This document shows, one piece after another, positions 13,096-20,537 of a DNA stretch of 64,000 nt; positions within the stretch are counted from its first letter, which is position 1, and each line of letters starts with the position of its first letter. The position numbers and the translations under genes were made by a program. The notes beneath the pieces are model-generated. The model was given only the letters and a program-made list of their open reading frames with translations. It was not told where the DNA came from and did not search any database. Origin of the DNA: Agrobacterium tumefaciens (lineage in GTDB: Bacteria; Pseudomonadota; Alphaproteobacteria; Rhizobiales; Rhizobiaceae); NCBI RefSeq assembly GCF_005221325.1, contig NZ_CP039889.1:1403501-1467500 (forward strand). Direction: 5' to 3'.

Positions 13096-13557
13096 ATGAT
13101 TGACGATCGTGACCGCCGAATCCTTGCGATTCTCCAGGAGAATGCCGAAACCCCGCTCGCCGATATCGCGGAGGAGGTTTCTCTGTCGCTATCCGCCTGT
13201 TCGCGCCGCATCACGCGGCTGCGCACGGAGGGGTATGTGACGGGCACGATGGCGCTGCTCGACCGGCGGAAGATCAACCTTCCGACCACGGTTTTCCTGC
13301 TGGTGAGGACGGGGCTGCATGCGGAAGACTGGCTGGACAAATTCCATGCGGCCGTCAGTACCATACCTGAAATTGTCGAGGTTCACCGGCTGACCGGCAA
13401 TTTCGACTATATTCTGAAACTGGTGCTGCCGAATGTCGAATATTACGACACGGTCTACAAACAGATTCTGCGCCGTGTTCAGCTTTACGACATGTCCGCC
13501 TATATCTCCATGGAGACGGTGAAGCTGTCTTCATCGCTGCCGACAACGCATATCTGA
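13096..13557 (+). CDS. Lrp/AsnC family transcriptional regulator
   Basis: 153 residues. The N-terminal winged helix begins [16 protein letters not shown] with the recognition-helix region [21 protein letters not shown] near residue 30-50; the C-terminal RAM domain carries [18 protein letters not shown] near 100, the usual effector-binding and oligomerisation loop. I prefer the ATG at 13,096, where homology to the family starts; a GTG at 13,081 in frame would add five residues. It is divergent from the racemase-amidotransferase pair and probably controls it in response to an amino acid (inference from the layout). It ends 17 bp from the convergent mutarotase gene. Confidence 0.88.
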   Translation: MIDDRDRRILAILQENAETPLADIAEEVSLSLSACSRRITRLRTEGYVTGTMALLDRRKINLPTTVFLLVRTGLHAEDWLDKFHAAVSTIPEIVEVHRLTGNFDYILKLVLPNVEYYDTVYKQILRRVQLYDMSAYISMETVKLSSSLPTTHI

Positions 13558-13574
13558 GGGATCACTAGTCCCTG

Positions 13575-14558
13575 TCAGCGGCCCGCCTCGAAACGGACAC
13601 CGAAGCGGAAGCTTCGCGTTTCGCCCGGTTGCAAGGTAATTGCAGCTGCGAGTTCCCCATGGTTGAAGGCATTGGTGGGCGTTTCCACCGGTTCGAGCGC
13701 GATGGATCGCCGCCTGTCGCGGGCGAGCGTATCGCCGGTGAAGACATGCATGTGGCCACGCTCCTGCCAAACCGTGAGGTTTGAACCGTCATGCTGGTTT
13801 TCGAGCCGTGTCTCGTAAAGTCCGTTTTCGGATGCGATCAGGTCGGTGAAGCAGACATCAAGCACATGGCCGGATAACGGCGCATAGAGAAAGCGGGTGT
13901 CGTCCCGTTTGACGATCCCGCCCTGTGGGTCCCGCAGGGGAATCAGATTCTCGTCCGTTTCGATCGCGGTTCGCGAGGGTAACGTGAGAAGAAGGTCGTC
14001 GATGGAAGCCGTGCCGGGCAGGCGGAAATAGGGATGCCAGCCGGCGGCGAAAGGCAGGGGCCGGTCGCCGCGATTGATGCCGCGTATGTCGATGGTGACG
14101 TCGTGGCCGGCAAAGCGATATTCCACCTCTATAGTCAGCCGATAGGGATAACCCTTGAAATCTCCCGGCGCTATTTCCGTCCTGAAGACGAGATGCTGCG
14201 CATCATTTTCCTCGAAGGACCGGTCGAGAACAAAGGGCAGGGCGCGGGCAAAGCCGTGGAAAACAAGATTTTCATGGGCAAGCACCGGCTCGATGTGGTG
14301 CGTTTCTCCAGCGAAATCATATCGGCCTTGCGGAATGCGGTTGGTGAAGGGTGCGAGAATGCCGTTTCTCACGCCGTTCTGCGACTGCAACTCCGCAGCC
14401 GTCAGATATCCGTCGACCAGATCCTCGCCCTTTTCGCCATCGGCAAAGAGCGGTCGCCAGCTGAGAAGCGTTGCGCCCTCATAGGCGATCTCGGCGCAAA
14501 AACCGTTTCCGGAAACGGTAAGACCCGCAATTCCCGTGCCTGTTGCGGAAGTGCTCAT
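13575..14558 (-). CDS. aldose 1-epimerase (galactose mutarotase-like)
   Basis: 327 residues of the mutarotase superfamily, which interconverts alpha and beta anomers of sugars or sugar phosphates. The catalytic histidines are likely those in LVFHGFARALPF (near residue 95) and AGWHPYFRLPG (near 173); the catalytic glutamate should be in SIALEPVETPTNAFNHGE near 288. I chose the ATG at 14,558 (protein MSTSATG) over an ATG at 14,585 because the extra nine residues are unlike the family. It lies 126 bp downstream of the next gene on the same strand and may be part of the sugar-acid cluster. Which hexose it serves is not evident. Confidence 0.85.
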   Translation of the reverse strand: MSTSATGTGIAGLTVSGNGFCAEIAYEGATLLSWRPLFADGEKGEDLVDGYLTAAELQSQNGVRNGILAPFTNRIPQGRYDFAGETHHIEPVLAHENLVFHGFARALPFVLDRSFEENDAQHLVFRTEIAPGDFKGYPYRLTIEVEYRFAGHDVTIDIRGINRGDRPLPFAAGWHPYFRLPGTASIDDLLLTLPSRTAIETDENLIPLRDPQGGIVKRDDTRFLYAPLSGHVLDVCFTDLIASENGLYETRLENQHDGSNLTVWQERGHMHVFTGDTLARDRRRSIALEPVETPTNAFNHGELAAAITLQPGETRSFRFGVRFEAGR

Positions 14559-14684
14559 CGGGAATTGTCCTTTGCATGCATGCATCTGCGGCGGCCGGTC
14601 TGATTTGCCCGCCGATTCGCCCGATCATCTTCGCTGCAGCGACATTTCGCAATGGCTATGATGCGCCGCACACATCCATGGAGA

Positions 14685-15578
14685 TCAGTCCGGGAAGGTT
14701 CGTTTTGCGCCGCTGAAAAATTCCATCAGCGCCGCCTGATCTTCTCCGCCGAGCCCCGCCGCCGTCAGCATGCGGTGCACCTCGGCGCAAACCGCCGTCA
14801 GCGGCATGGCCGTGTTGGTGCGCCGGGCGAGATCCTGCGCGCCGTTCAGATCCTTGACCATATTGTCGATGCGGCCGGTGCGGCGATAATCCTTCGCCAC
14901 ATAACGCGGCATATATTCCTGCAGGATGGCGCTGTCGGCACGGCCGCCCTTCAGCGCCTGCGGAATTTTGGCGGCATCGACGCCGGCATCCAGCGCAAGT
15001 TGCGTTGCTTCCGCCACGGCAAGGAAGTTCAGGCCGCAGAGAACCTGGTTGATGAGCTTGGTCGTCTGCCCGGCGCCACAGGGGCCCATATGGGTGTAGT
15101 TGCTGGCCACATGCTGCAGCACGCGGTGCGCATCCGCTACATCCCTGTCGTTGCCGCCGGCCATCAGCGTCAATTGCCCGATGAGCGCCTTGGGCGCGCC
15201 GCCCGAAAGCGGGCTATCCACCCAGCGCAGGCCCTTGTCAGCGGCATCGGCCGCCAGTTCCCTGGTCGCTTCCGGGTCGATGGAAGACATGTCGATGATC
15301 AGCGTGCCGGGCTTTGCCCCGGCCGCCACGCCATCCTTGCCGAAGACGGCGATGCGGACGATTTTTGGCGAATTGAGGCTGAGGATGACCACGTCGGAAA
15401 CGGCGGCGGCCTCCGCCGCGGTGCGGGCGCTCTCCGCGCCAAGGCTGGTCAGCGCCGCCACTTTTTCCGCATCCAGATCGAAAACCGTCAGGTGATTGCC
15501 GGTCTCCACCAGCCGCGCGCCGATCGCGCCGCCCATGGCGCCGGCACCGATGAGGGCGACTTTGTTCTTCTCGGTCAT
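14685..15578 (-). CDS. NAD(P)-dependent 3-hydroxyisobutyrate dehydrogenase-family oxidoreductase
   Basis: 297 residues of the beta-hydroxyacid dehydrogenase family (3-hydroxyisobutyrate, tartronate semialdehyde and related acids). The Rossmann start VALIGAGAMGGAIGARL is at residues 7-23; the substrate loop DSPLSGGAPKAL is near 122; the catalytic lysine is in GAGQTTKLINQVLCG near 170. The ATG at 15,578 follows GGGAGGAGG. It lies 88 bp downstream of gluconate 5-dehydrogenase on the same strand, with a strong hairpin between, so it is probably part of a sugar-acid operon; a tartronate-semialdehyde-reductase role would fit, but the substrate is inferred from context only. Confidence 0.87.
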   Translation of the reverse strand: MTEKNKVALIGAGAMGGAIGARLVETGNHLTVFDLDAEKVAALTSLGAESARTAAEAAAVSDVVILSLNSPKIVRIAVFGKDGVAAGAKPGTLIIDMSSIDPEATRELAADAADKGLRWVDSPLSGGAPKALIGQLTLMAGGNDRDVADAHRVLQHVASNYTHMGPCGAGQTTKLINQVLCGLNFLAVAEATQLALDAGVDAAKIPQALKGGRADSAILQEYMPRYVAKDYRRTGRIDNMVKDLNGAQDLARRTNTAMPLTAVCAEVHRMLTAAGLGGEDQAALMEFFSGAKRTFPD

Positions 15579-15626
15579 GCTGTTCACGGCCTCCTCCCAA
15601 GGTGTCGTGGTATCGTCGGGCCACAT

Positions 15627-15655
15627 CCGGATGGCGGCCTCGGCCCACCATCCGG
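15627..15655 (-). other. intercistronic hairpin between the gluconate dehydrogenase and HIBDH-like genes
   Basis: CCGGATGG and CCATCCGG form a perfect 8-bp stem with a 13-base GC-rich loop in the 88-bp gap. No T-run follows on the minus strand, so it is more likely an RNA-stabilising or processing element than a terminator. Confidence 0.5.
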
Positions 15656-15666
15656 AAATGGCATTT

Positions 15667-16422
15667 TTAAAGCGAGGCTGTGATGCCGCCGTCGACGTAG
15701 AGAATATGGCCGTTCACGAAGGACGAGGCATCGGACGACAGGAAAATGCAGGCGCCGACAAGCTCTTCCACCTTGCCCCAGCGGCCGGCCGGCGTGCGCT
15801 TTTCAAGCCAGGCCGAAAAGGTCTCGTCTGCGACAAGGGCGGCGTTGAGCGGGGTGTCGAAATAACCGGGCGCAATGGCATTGCACTGCAGGCCATATTT
15901 GGCCCAGTCCGTTGCCATGCCCTTCGTCAGATTGCCGACCGCACCCTTGGTGGCGGTGTAGGGGGCGATGCCGGGACGGGCAAGTGCTGTCTGAACGCTG
16001 GCGATATTGATGATCTTGCCGCGTCCGCGCGAAATCATGTGGCGCGCGGCGGCCTGTCCGGCGTGGAACACCGAGGCGATGTTGGTCTGCAGCAGGCGCT
16101 CGAAGGCATCGGCCGGGAAGTCCTCGAGCGGCGTGCGGTGCTGCATGCCGGCATTGTTGACCAGAATATCGATAGGACCGACTTCCGCCTCGAAACCATC
16201 GATAGCCTTGCGCACCGCTTCATGATCGGTTGCATCGAAGGCAAGCGTTCTCGCGCCCTTGATGCCGGCGGCGGCGGCTTTCAGCTTCGCCTCGTCCCGC
16301 CCGTTCAGCACCACTTCCGCCCCGGCTTCCGAAAGCCCCTGTGCCAGCGCGAAGCCGATACCTTGGGACGAACCCGTGATCAGGGCGCGGCGGCCGGAAA
16401 GATCGAACAAATTAAGGCCCAC
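15667..16422 (-). CDS. idnO: gluconate 5-dehydrogenase (SDR family)
   Basis: 251-residue classical short-chain dehydrogenase; oxidises D-gluconate at C5 (or reduces 5-ketogluconate), the second step of L-idonate use. NAD(P) loop TGSSQGIGFALAQ near residue 16, NNAG near 92, catalytic Ser in NIASVQTA near 145 and the YTATK Tyr-Lys pair near 158. I chose a GTG start at 16,422 because the conserved N-terminus (GLNLFDLSGRRALITG) begins there and GGAGG sits at ideal spacing; the ATG at 16,563 would run through the operator and promoter. Divergent from idnD, which supports the idonate/gluconate assignment. Confidence 0.85.
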   Translation of the reverse strand: MGLNLFDLSGRRALITGSSQGIGFALAQGLSEAGAEVVLNGRDEAKLKAAAAGIKGARTLAFDATDHEAVRKAIDGFEAEVGPIDILVNNAGMQHRTPLEDFPADAFERLLQTNIASVFHAGQAAARHMISRGRGKIINIASVQTALARPGIAPYTATKGAVGNLTKGMATDWAKYGLQCNAIAPGYFDTPLNAALVADETFSAWLEKRTPAGRWGKVEELVGACIFLSSDASSFVNGHILYVDGGITASL

Positions 16423-16457
16423 TGTTTCCTCCAGTCTCTCGACATTGCATTCATGAA

Positions 16458-16483
16458 GATGTATGTTACCGATAACATTCATC
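16458..16483. promoter_or_regulatory. GntR/IdnR-like operator between idnO and idnD
   Basis: The core ATGTTA-CCGA-TAACAT (16,463-16,478) is extended by GATG on the left and CATC on the right, giving an almost perfect 26-bp palindrome. It resembles the TGTTACCNGTAACA-type sites of LacI-family GntR/IdnR regulators of gluconate and idonate genes in enterobacteria. It lies 36 bases upstream of the idnO GTG and 155 bases upstream of idnD, as expected for an operator controlling one or both. No LacI-family gene is in the window, so the regulator would be encoded elsewhere. Confidence 0.7.
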
Positions 16484-16638
16484 TGTTTAAGGGCGGATGT
16501 CAAGGCTGACGCGCCCGTTTTCGTTACGTATCGGGTGGGTAGCGAACAGGCAAGGCGGGTCAAGGCGCGCCTTCCCGCAGCAATTTGGATACGGAATTTT
16601 TATGCGCCGCAGTGGCGCGCGCTTGAACGGGAGTTGTC

Positions 16639-17670
16639 ATGAAAGCGATTGTCGCCCATGGGGCAAAGGATGTACGCATCGAAGACCGGCCGGAGGAAAA
16701 GCCGGGACCGGGCGAGGTGCGGCTTCGTCTGGCCAGAGGCGGAATTTGCGGCAGTGATCTGCACTACTACAATCATGGCGGTTTCGGCGCCGTGCGGCTC
16801 CGCGAACCCATGGTGCTGGGCCATGAGGTTTCCGCCGTCATCGAGGAACTGGGTGAAGGCGTTGAGGGGCTGAAGATCGGCGGTCTGGTGGCGGTTTCGC
16901 CGTCCCGCCCTTGCCGGACCTGCCGCTTCTGCCAGGAGGGTCTGCACAACCAGTGCCTCAACATGCGGTTTTATGGCAGCGCCATGCCCTTCCCGCATAT
17001 TCAGGGTGCGTTCCGCGAAGTTCTGGTGGCGGACGCCCTGCAATGCGTGCCGGCCGATGGTCTCAGCGCCGGCGAAGCCGCCATGGCGGAACCGCTGGCG
17101 GTGACGCTGCATGCCACGCGTCGCGCCGGAGATTTGCTGGGGAAACGCGTGCTCGTCACGGGTTGCGGCCCCATCGGCATCCTCTCCATTCTGGCCGCGC
17201 GCCGGGCGGGTGCGGCTGAAATCGTTGCCACCGACCTTTCCGATTTCACGCTTGCCAAGGCGCGCGAAGCGGGGGCGGACCGTGTCATCAACAGCAAGGA
17301 TGAGCCCGATGCGCTTGCCGCTTATGGCGCAAACAAGGGAACCTTCGACATTCTCTATGAATGCTCGGGTGCGGCCGTGGCGCTTGCCGGCGGCATTACG
17401 GCACTGCGGCCGCGTGGCATCATCGTCCAGCTCGGGCTTAGCGGCGATATGAGCCTGCCGATGATGGCGATCACCGCCAAGGAACTCGACCTGCGCGGCT
17501 CCTTCCGCTTCCATGAGGAATTCGCCACCGGCGTCGAGCTGATGCGCAAGGGCCTGATCGACGTCAAACCCTTCATCACCCAGACCGTCGATCTTGCCGA
17601 CGCCATCTCGGCCTTCGAATTCGCCTCGGATCGCAGCCGCGCCATGAAGGTGCAGATCGCTTTTTCGTAA
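16639..17670 (+). CDS. idnD: L-idonate 5-dehydrogenase (zinc-dependent MDR family)
   Basis: 343 residues; oxidises L-idonate to 5-ketogluconate using NAD(P). Catalytic zinc ligands are Cys in GGICGSDLHYYNHGG near residue 38 and His in LGHEVS near 63; the structural zinc site CRTCRFCQEGLHNQC (residues about 93-107) has all four cysteines. The Rossmann motif VTGCGPIGILS is near 175. The SDLHYYNHGGFGA stretch is typical of IdnD. Divergent from gluconate 5-dehydrogenase across a shared operator, which is the strongest support for idonate rather than sorbitol or threonine as substrate. A terminator follows. Confidence 0.88.
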   Translation: MKAIVAHGAKDVRIEDRPEEKPGPGEVRLRLARGGICGSDLHYYNHGGFGAVRLREPMVLGHEVSAVIEELGEGVEGLKIGGLVAVSPSRPCRTCRFCQEGLHNQCLNMRFYGSAMPFPHIQGAFREVLVADALQCVPADGLSAGEAAMAEPLAVTLHATRRAGDLLGKRVLVTGCGPIGILSILAARRAGAAEIVATDLSDFTLAKAREAGADRVINSKDEPDALAAYGANKGTFDILYECSGAAVALAGGITALRPRGIIVQLGLSGDMSLPMMAITAKELDLRGSFRFHEEFATGVELMRKGLIDVKPFITQTVDLADAISAFEFASDRSRAMKVQIAFS

Positions 17671-17707
17671 GCGTATTTGCTGACTAACAGGGATGAAGCT
17701 ATTTTCA

Positions 17708-17740
17708 ATCGGCGGCGGATAATTCCGCTGCCGATTTTTT
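17708..17740 (+). terminator. rho-independent terminator after idnD
   Basis: ATCGGCGGCGGA and TCCGCTGCCGAT form a 12-bp stem with one mismatch around a TAAT loop, directly followed by six T residues, 37 bases past the idnD stop. Confidence 0.85.
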
Positions 17741-17849
17741 GTGCGTGTTTTTTCGTGTGGCGCGATGTGGAGAGATGTTATCGATATCATTGGTTGTCTT
17801 AAGGCCGTAATGTAATCGGGTAGCTTCATGGAAGGCTACGCCTAATTGT

Positions 17850-17960
17850 CCGTCATACCGGCCTTGAGCCGGTATCCAGCCAGCCCAAGTCCTTGGGCTG
17901 AAGACACCCCCCCGTCGCGCAGACGCGCGTCTGGATTCCGGCTCTGGGCCGGAATGACGG
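17850..17960. repeat. dispersed palindromic intergenic repeat (RIME-like)
   Basis: A 111-bp element whose ends are inverted repeats: CCGTCATACCGG...CCGGTATCCAG on the left and CTGGATTCCGG...CCGGAATGACGG on the right. Inside are two more small stems (CCCAAGTCCTTGGG and a CGCG-rich segment). This structure matches the palindromic, non-coding intergenic elements common in Rhizobiaceae genomes (RIME class). The rest of the 17,671-18,164 gap holds the idnD terminator and the regulatory sites listed separately. Confidence 0.65.
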
Positions 17961-18073
17961 AGGTGAGGCTGCGACCCCAACAAATATCGCAACCCGCTCT
18001 GATGTCGGAGAATACGGTCTCATATCTTGCGGCCCTGACCGTCCTTTGCCGATCTGCTCAACCCGCTTGCGCA

Positions 18074-18091
18074 TTTTGACGCAGGTCAAAA
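18074..18091 (+). promoter_or_regulatory. FNR/FixK-type anaerobox upstream of the cyd cluster
   Basis: TTTTGACGCAGGTCAAAA; its core TTGAC-GCAG-GTCAA (18,076-18,089) fits the TTGAY-N4-RTCAA consensus of FNR/FixK/FnrN regulators in alphaproteobacteria, and the symmetry extends two bases on each side. It lies 74 bases before the regulator gene that heads the cydDCABX cluster. Oxygen-limited activation of cytochrome bd genes by FNR-type proteins is well established. Confidence 0.75.
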
Positions 18092-18129
18092 AGGTGATTT
18101 GCTGCTTGGGGTTTTTTGCGTTATCGAAA

Positions 18130-18147
18130 TTTCAGAAATTACTGAAA
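18130..18147 (+). promoter_or_regulatory. possible autoregulatory operator of the GbsR-like gene
   Basis: TTTCAG-AAATTA-CTGAAA is a perfect 6-6-6 inverted repeat ending 17 bases before the regulator start codon, inside an A/T-rich leader. The position fits repression by the regulator itself; no binding motif is established for this family, so this is inference. Confidence 0.5.
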
Positions 18148-18164
18148 ATTCAGGAAGTGAAGAA

Positions 18165-18743
18165 ATGCCAGCCAGCCTGTCACCGCTCGTTCAGTCCTTC
18201 GTGCTGCATTTCGGTGAGATGGGCAGCCGTTGGGGAATCAACCGCACCGTCGGCCAAGTCTATGCTTTGCTTTACATTTCGCCGCAGCCTCTCTGTGCGG
18301 ACGAGATCGTCGAGGCGCTTGGCATTTCCCGTTCCAACGTGTCCATGAGCCTGAAGGAGCTTCAGGCGTGGAACCTTGCAATTCTCAAGCACTTCCCCGG
18401 TGACAGGCGCGATTTTTTCACGACGCCTGATGATGTCTGGCAGATTCTGCGCACGCTCGCCGAAGAGCGGAAAAAGCGCGAGATCGATCCCACCCTCAGC
18501 GTGCTGCGCGAAATCCTGATGGAGACACCGGAAAACGAAGATGAGCGGCATGCGCAAAGGCGCATCGACGAGATGAAGACGCTGATCGAGCAGCTGACCG
18601 GCTGGTATGACGATGTGAAGCGGCTGGAGACGGAGAGGCTGGCCTCGCTTTTGGCGCTCGGTTCGAAGGTCACGAAGCTTCTGGAGGCGAAGGACAAGAT
18701 CGTCTCGCTTGCCAGACCCCGTGGCGCGAAGAAGAACGGGTGA
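18165..18743 (+). CDS. GbsR/MarR family winged-helix regulator
   Basis: 192 residues from the ATG at 18,165, preceded by AGGAAG; a longer frame from 18,099 exists but would include the palindromic operator. The winged helix spans residues about 25-90: LHFGEMGSRWGINRTVGQVYALLY, then EALGISRSNVSMSLKELQAWNL as recognition helix, and GDRRDFF as wing. The C-terminal half is a long helical, probably coiled-coil dimerisation region. It stands 12 bp before cydD and is probably co-transcribed, so it likely senses a state linked to respiration; the ligand is unknown. Confidence 0.82.
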   Translation: MPASLSPLVQSFVLHFGEMGSRWGINRTVGQVYALLYISPQPLCADEIVEALGISRSNVSMSLKELQAWNLAILKHFPGDRRDFFTTPDDVWQILRTLAEERKKREIDPTLSVLREILMETPENEDERHAQRRIDEMKTLIEQLTGWYDDVKRLETERLASLLALGSKVTKLLEAKDKIVSLARPRGAKKNG

Positions 18744-18755
18744 GGGTGATCGGTC

Positions 18756-20537
18756 GTGACCATGTCCGCACAAATCCCCCGGTCGGCCGATGGTGAAGGC
18801 GTAGACTGTCCCGTGGCCGGTGCCGGGCAACGGCGATCCTTTGGCAGAACCCGGCGCAATGCTGCCCACGACAAGGCCGCGGTGAAAACGCAACATGCGC
18901 CCGCGGTTGGCAGATCCGTCGCCCTGCTGCATGTTCTGCCGGCGCTGCTTTGGCTGCCGCAGGCGGGCCTGCTGGCCTTTTCAGTCGGAAAAATTGCCGA
19001 TGGCGAGCCGATGATGGCGATCGTGCCGGCGGCCGTTGCGGTCCTTATCCTCGGGCTTCTCAAGGCGTGGCTGGAAAAAGTTGCGGCGCGGCTATCCTTC
19101 CGGGCCGCACGCGCAGCACTTTCGCAACGGCGGGTCGAGGCGCTGTTGGCCGTGGCGAAGGTTTCCCCGCTCGATCTGTCGCGCACGGCCTCGGGTGAGG
19201 CGGCAGGCGTCGTGGCGGAGGCTGCGGAAGCGCTGGTGCCCTATCTTTCCCGTTTTCAGCCGGCGCGCATGAAGGCCACCATCGTTCCCCTGGTTTTCGT
19301 GCTTGCCATTCTGCCCTTCACCTGGATTGCGGCGCTGGTGCTTCTGCTCGCCATGCCCACCATCCCGCTTTTCATGGCCCTGATCGGTTGGCAGGCCAAG
19401 GCTGCCAGTGAAAAGCAGCTGGCCGAGACGGGCAATATGAATGCCTTCCTGCTCGATCGCCTGCGCGGGCTGGAAACGATCCGCACGCTCAAGGCCGTTG
19501 ACCTGACGGCGGCGCGCCTTGGTGCCGATGCGCAGAACCTCAAGAAGCGGACGATGGCCGTTCTGAGGATCGCTTTCCTTTCGTCGGCGGTGCTGGAGCT
19601 TTTTGCGGCGATCGGCGTTGCCATGACTGCCGTCTATATCGGTTTCCACCTGCTCGGTTTTCTCGATTTCGGCGCCTGGGGCGGAAAGCTCACGCTGGCT
19701 GAGGGCCTCTTCATCCTGCTGCTTGCACCGGCCTTTTTCGAGCCATTGCGAGAACTCTCCGCCGTCTGGCATGACCGTGCGGCCGGCGAGGCGGCGCTCG
19801 ATGCGCTCGACAGATTGACGGCCGGCGGTGCGACCATCTTGGGCGAGGGCGCGGAAGTGGTGCGCGCTCCATCTTCGACGCCCGGCCTCCTTGAGATGGA
19901 CAATCTTTCCTTCGCCTATCCGGGGGCTCCGCCTGTCCTCAGGAATTTCAACCTGACGGTTCAGCAGGGCGAGAGAGTGGCGATTCTTGGGCCTTCCGGT
20001 TGTGGCAAATCCACTGTACTCTCCTTGATTGCCGGATTGGCTGAGGCGGGTGAGGGCTCGATCAGGATCGGCGGCGTCGCGCTTGATGATGCAACCGCCG
20101 ATGGGCTGCGCAGAACGATCGGCTGGGTCAGCCAGAAGCCTTTCTTTTTTGCCGGGTCCCTGAAGGCGAATATTCGTTTTGGCCGCCCGGCGGTCAGCGA
20201 CAACATGGTGGAAGAGGCCGTGCGCTGTACCGGGCTCGATGGTTTGACGCAGGCGCGCCGGCATTTGCAGATCGGTGACGGCGGATATGGCATTTCGGGC
20301 GGGGAGGCGGTGCGGCTCGCCATAGCGCGCGCTTTCGCAGACCCCGCAATGCAGCTTGTTCTGGCCGATGAGCCGACGGCGCATCTCGACCGGGAAACGG
20401 CGGCTCTCGTCACGGATAACCTGCTGCAACTGGCAAAGGGCAGGACATTGATCGTCGCGACCCATGATCCGGTGCTTGCGGCACGCATGGACAGGATCGT
20501 GGATATGACGGCGATCCATTCGAGGGGGCAGCCATGA
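18756..20537 (+). CDS. cydD: thiol/heme-linked ABC exporter CydD
   Basis: Fused permease-ATPase half-transporter; with CydC it exports glutathione/cysteine to the periplasm and is needed for cytochrome bd assembly. 593 residues from a GTG at 18,756 (an ATG two codons later is equally possible). The N-terminal 45 residues are hydrophilic and probably extra to the family; six membrane segments follow from about residue 55 to 345. The ATPase shows Walker A GPSGCGKST near 415, signature ISGGEAVRLAIARA near 515, Walker B LVLADEPTAHLD near 535 and H-loop ATHD near 570. Its stop overlaps the cydC ATG. Confidence 0.92.
   Translation: MTMSAQIPRSADGEGVDCPVAGAGQRRSFGRTRRNAAHDKAAVKTQHAPAVGRSVALLHVLPALLWLPQAGLLAFSVGKIADGEPMMAIVPAAVAVLILGLLKAWLEKVAARLSFRAARAALSQRRVEALLAVAKVSPLDLSRTASGEAAGVVAEAAEALVPYLSRFQPARMKATIVPLVFVLAILPFTWIAALVLLLAMPTIPLFMALIGWQAKAASEKQLAETGNMNAFLLDRLRGLETIRTLKAVDLTAARLGADAQNLKKRTMAVLRIAFLSSAVLELFAAIGVAMTAVYIGFHLLGFLDFGAWGGKLTLAEGLFILLLAPAFFEPLRELSAVWHDRAAGEAALDALDRLTAGGATILGEGAEVVRAPSSTPGLLEMDNLSFAYPGAPPVLRNFNLTVQQGERVAILGPSGCGKSTVLSLIAGLAEAGEGSIRIGGVALDDATADGLRRTIGWVSQKPFFFAGSLKANIRFGRPAVSDNMVEEAVRCTGLDGLTQARRHLQIGDGGYGISGGEAVRLAIARAFADPAMQLVLADEPTAHLDRETAALVTDNLLQLAKGRTLIVATHDPVLAARMDRIVDMTAIHSRGQP

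Noticed and set aside
17850..17960. CRISPR-like repeat
   Set aside because: It is one element with inverted, not direct, repeats and no spacers; it fits a dispersed palindromic intergenic repeat. No CRISPR array was seen anywhere in the window.
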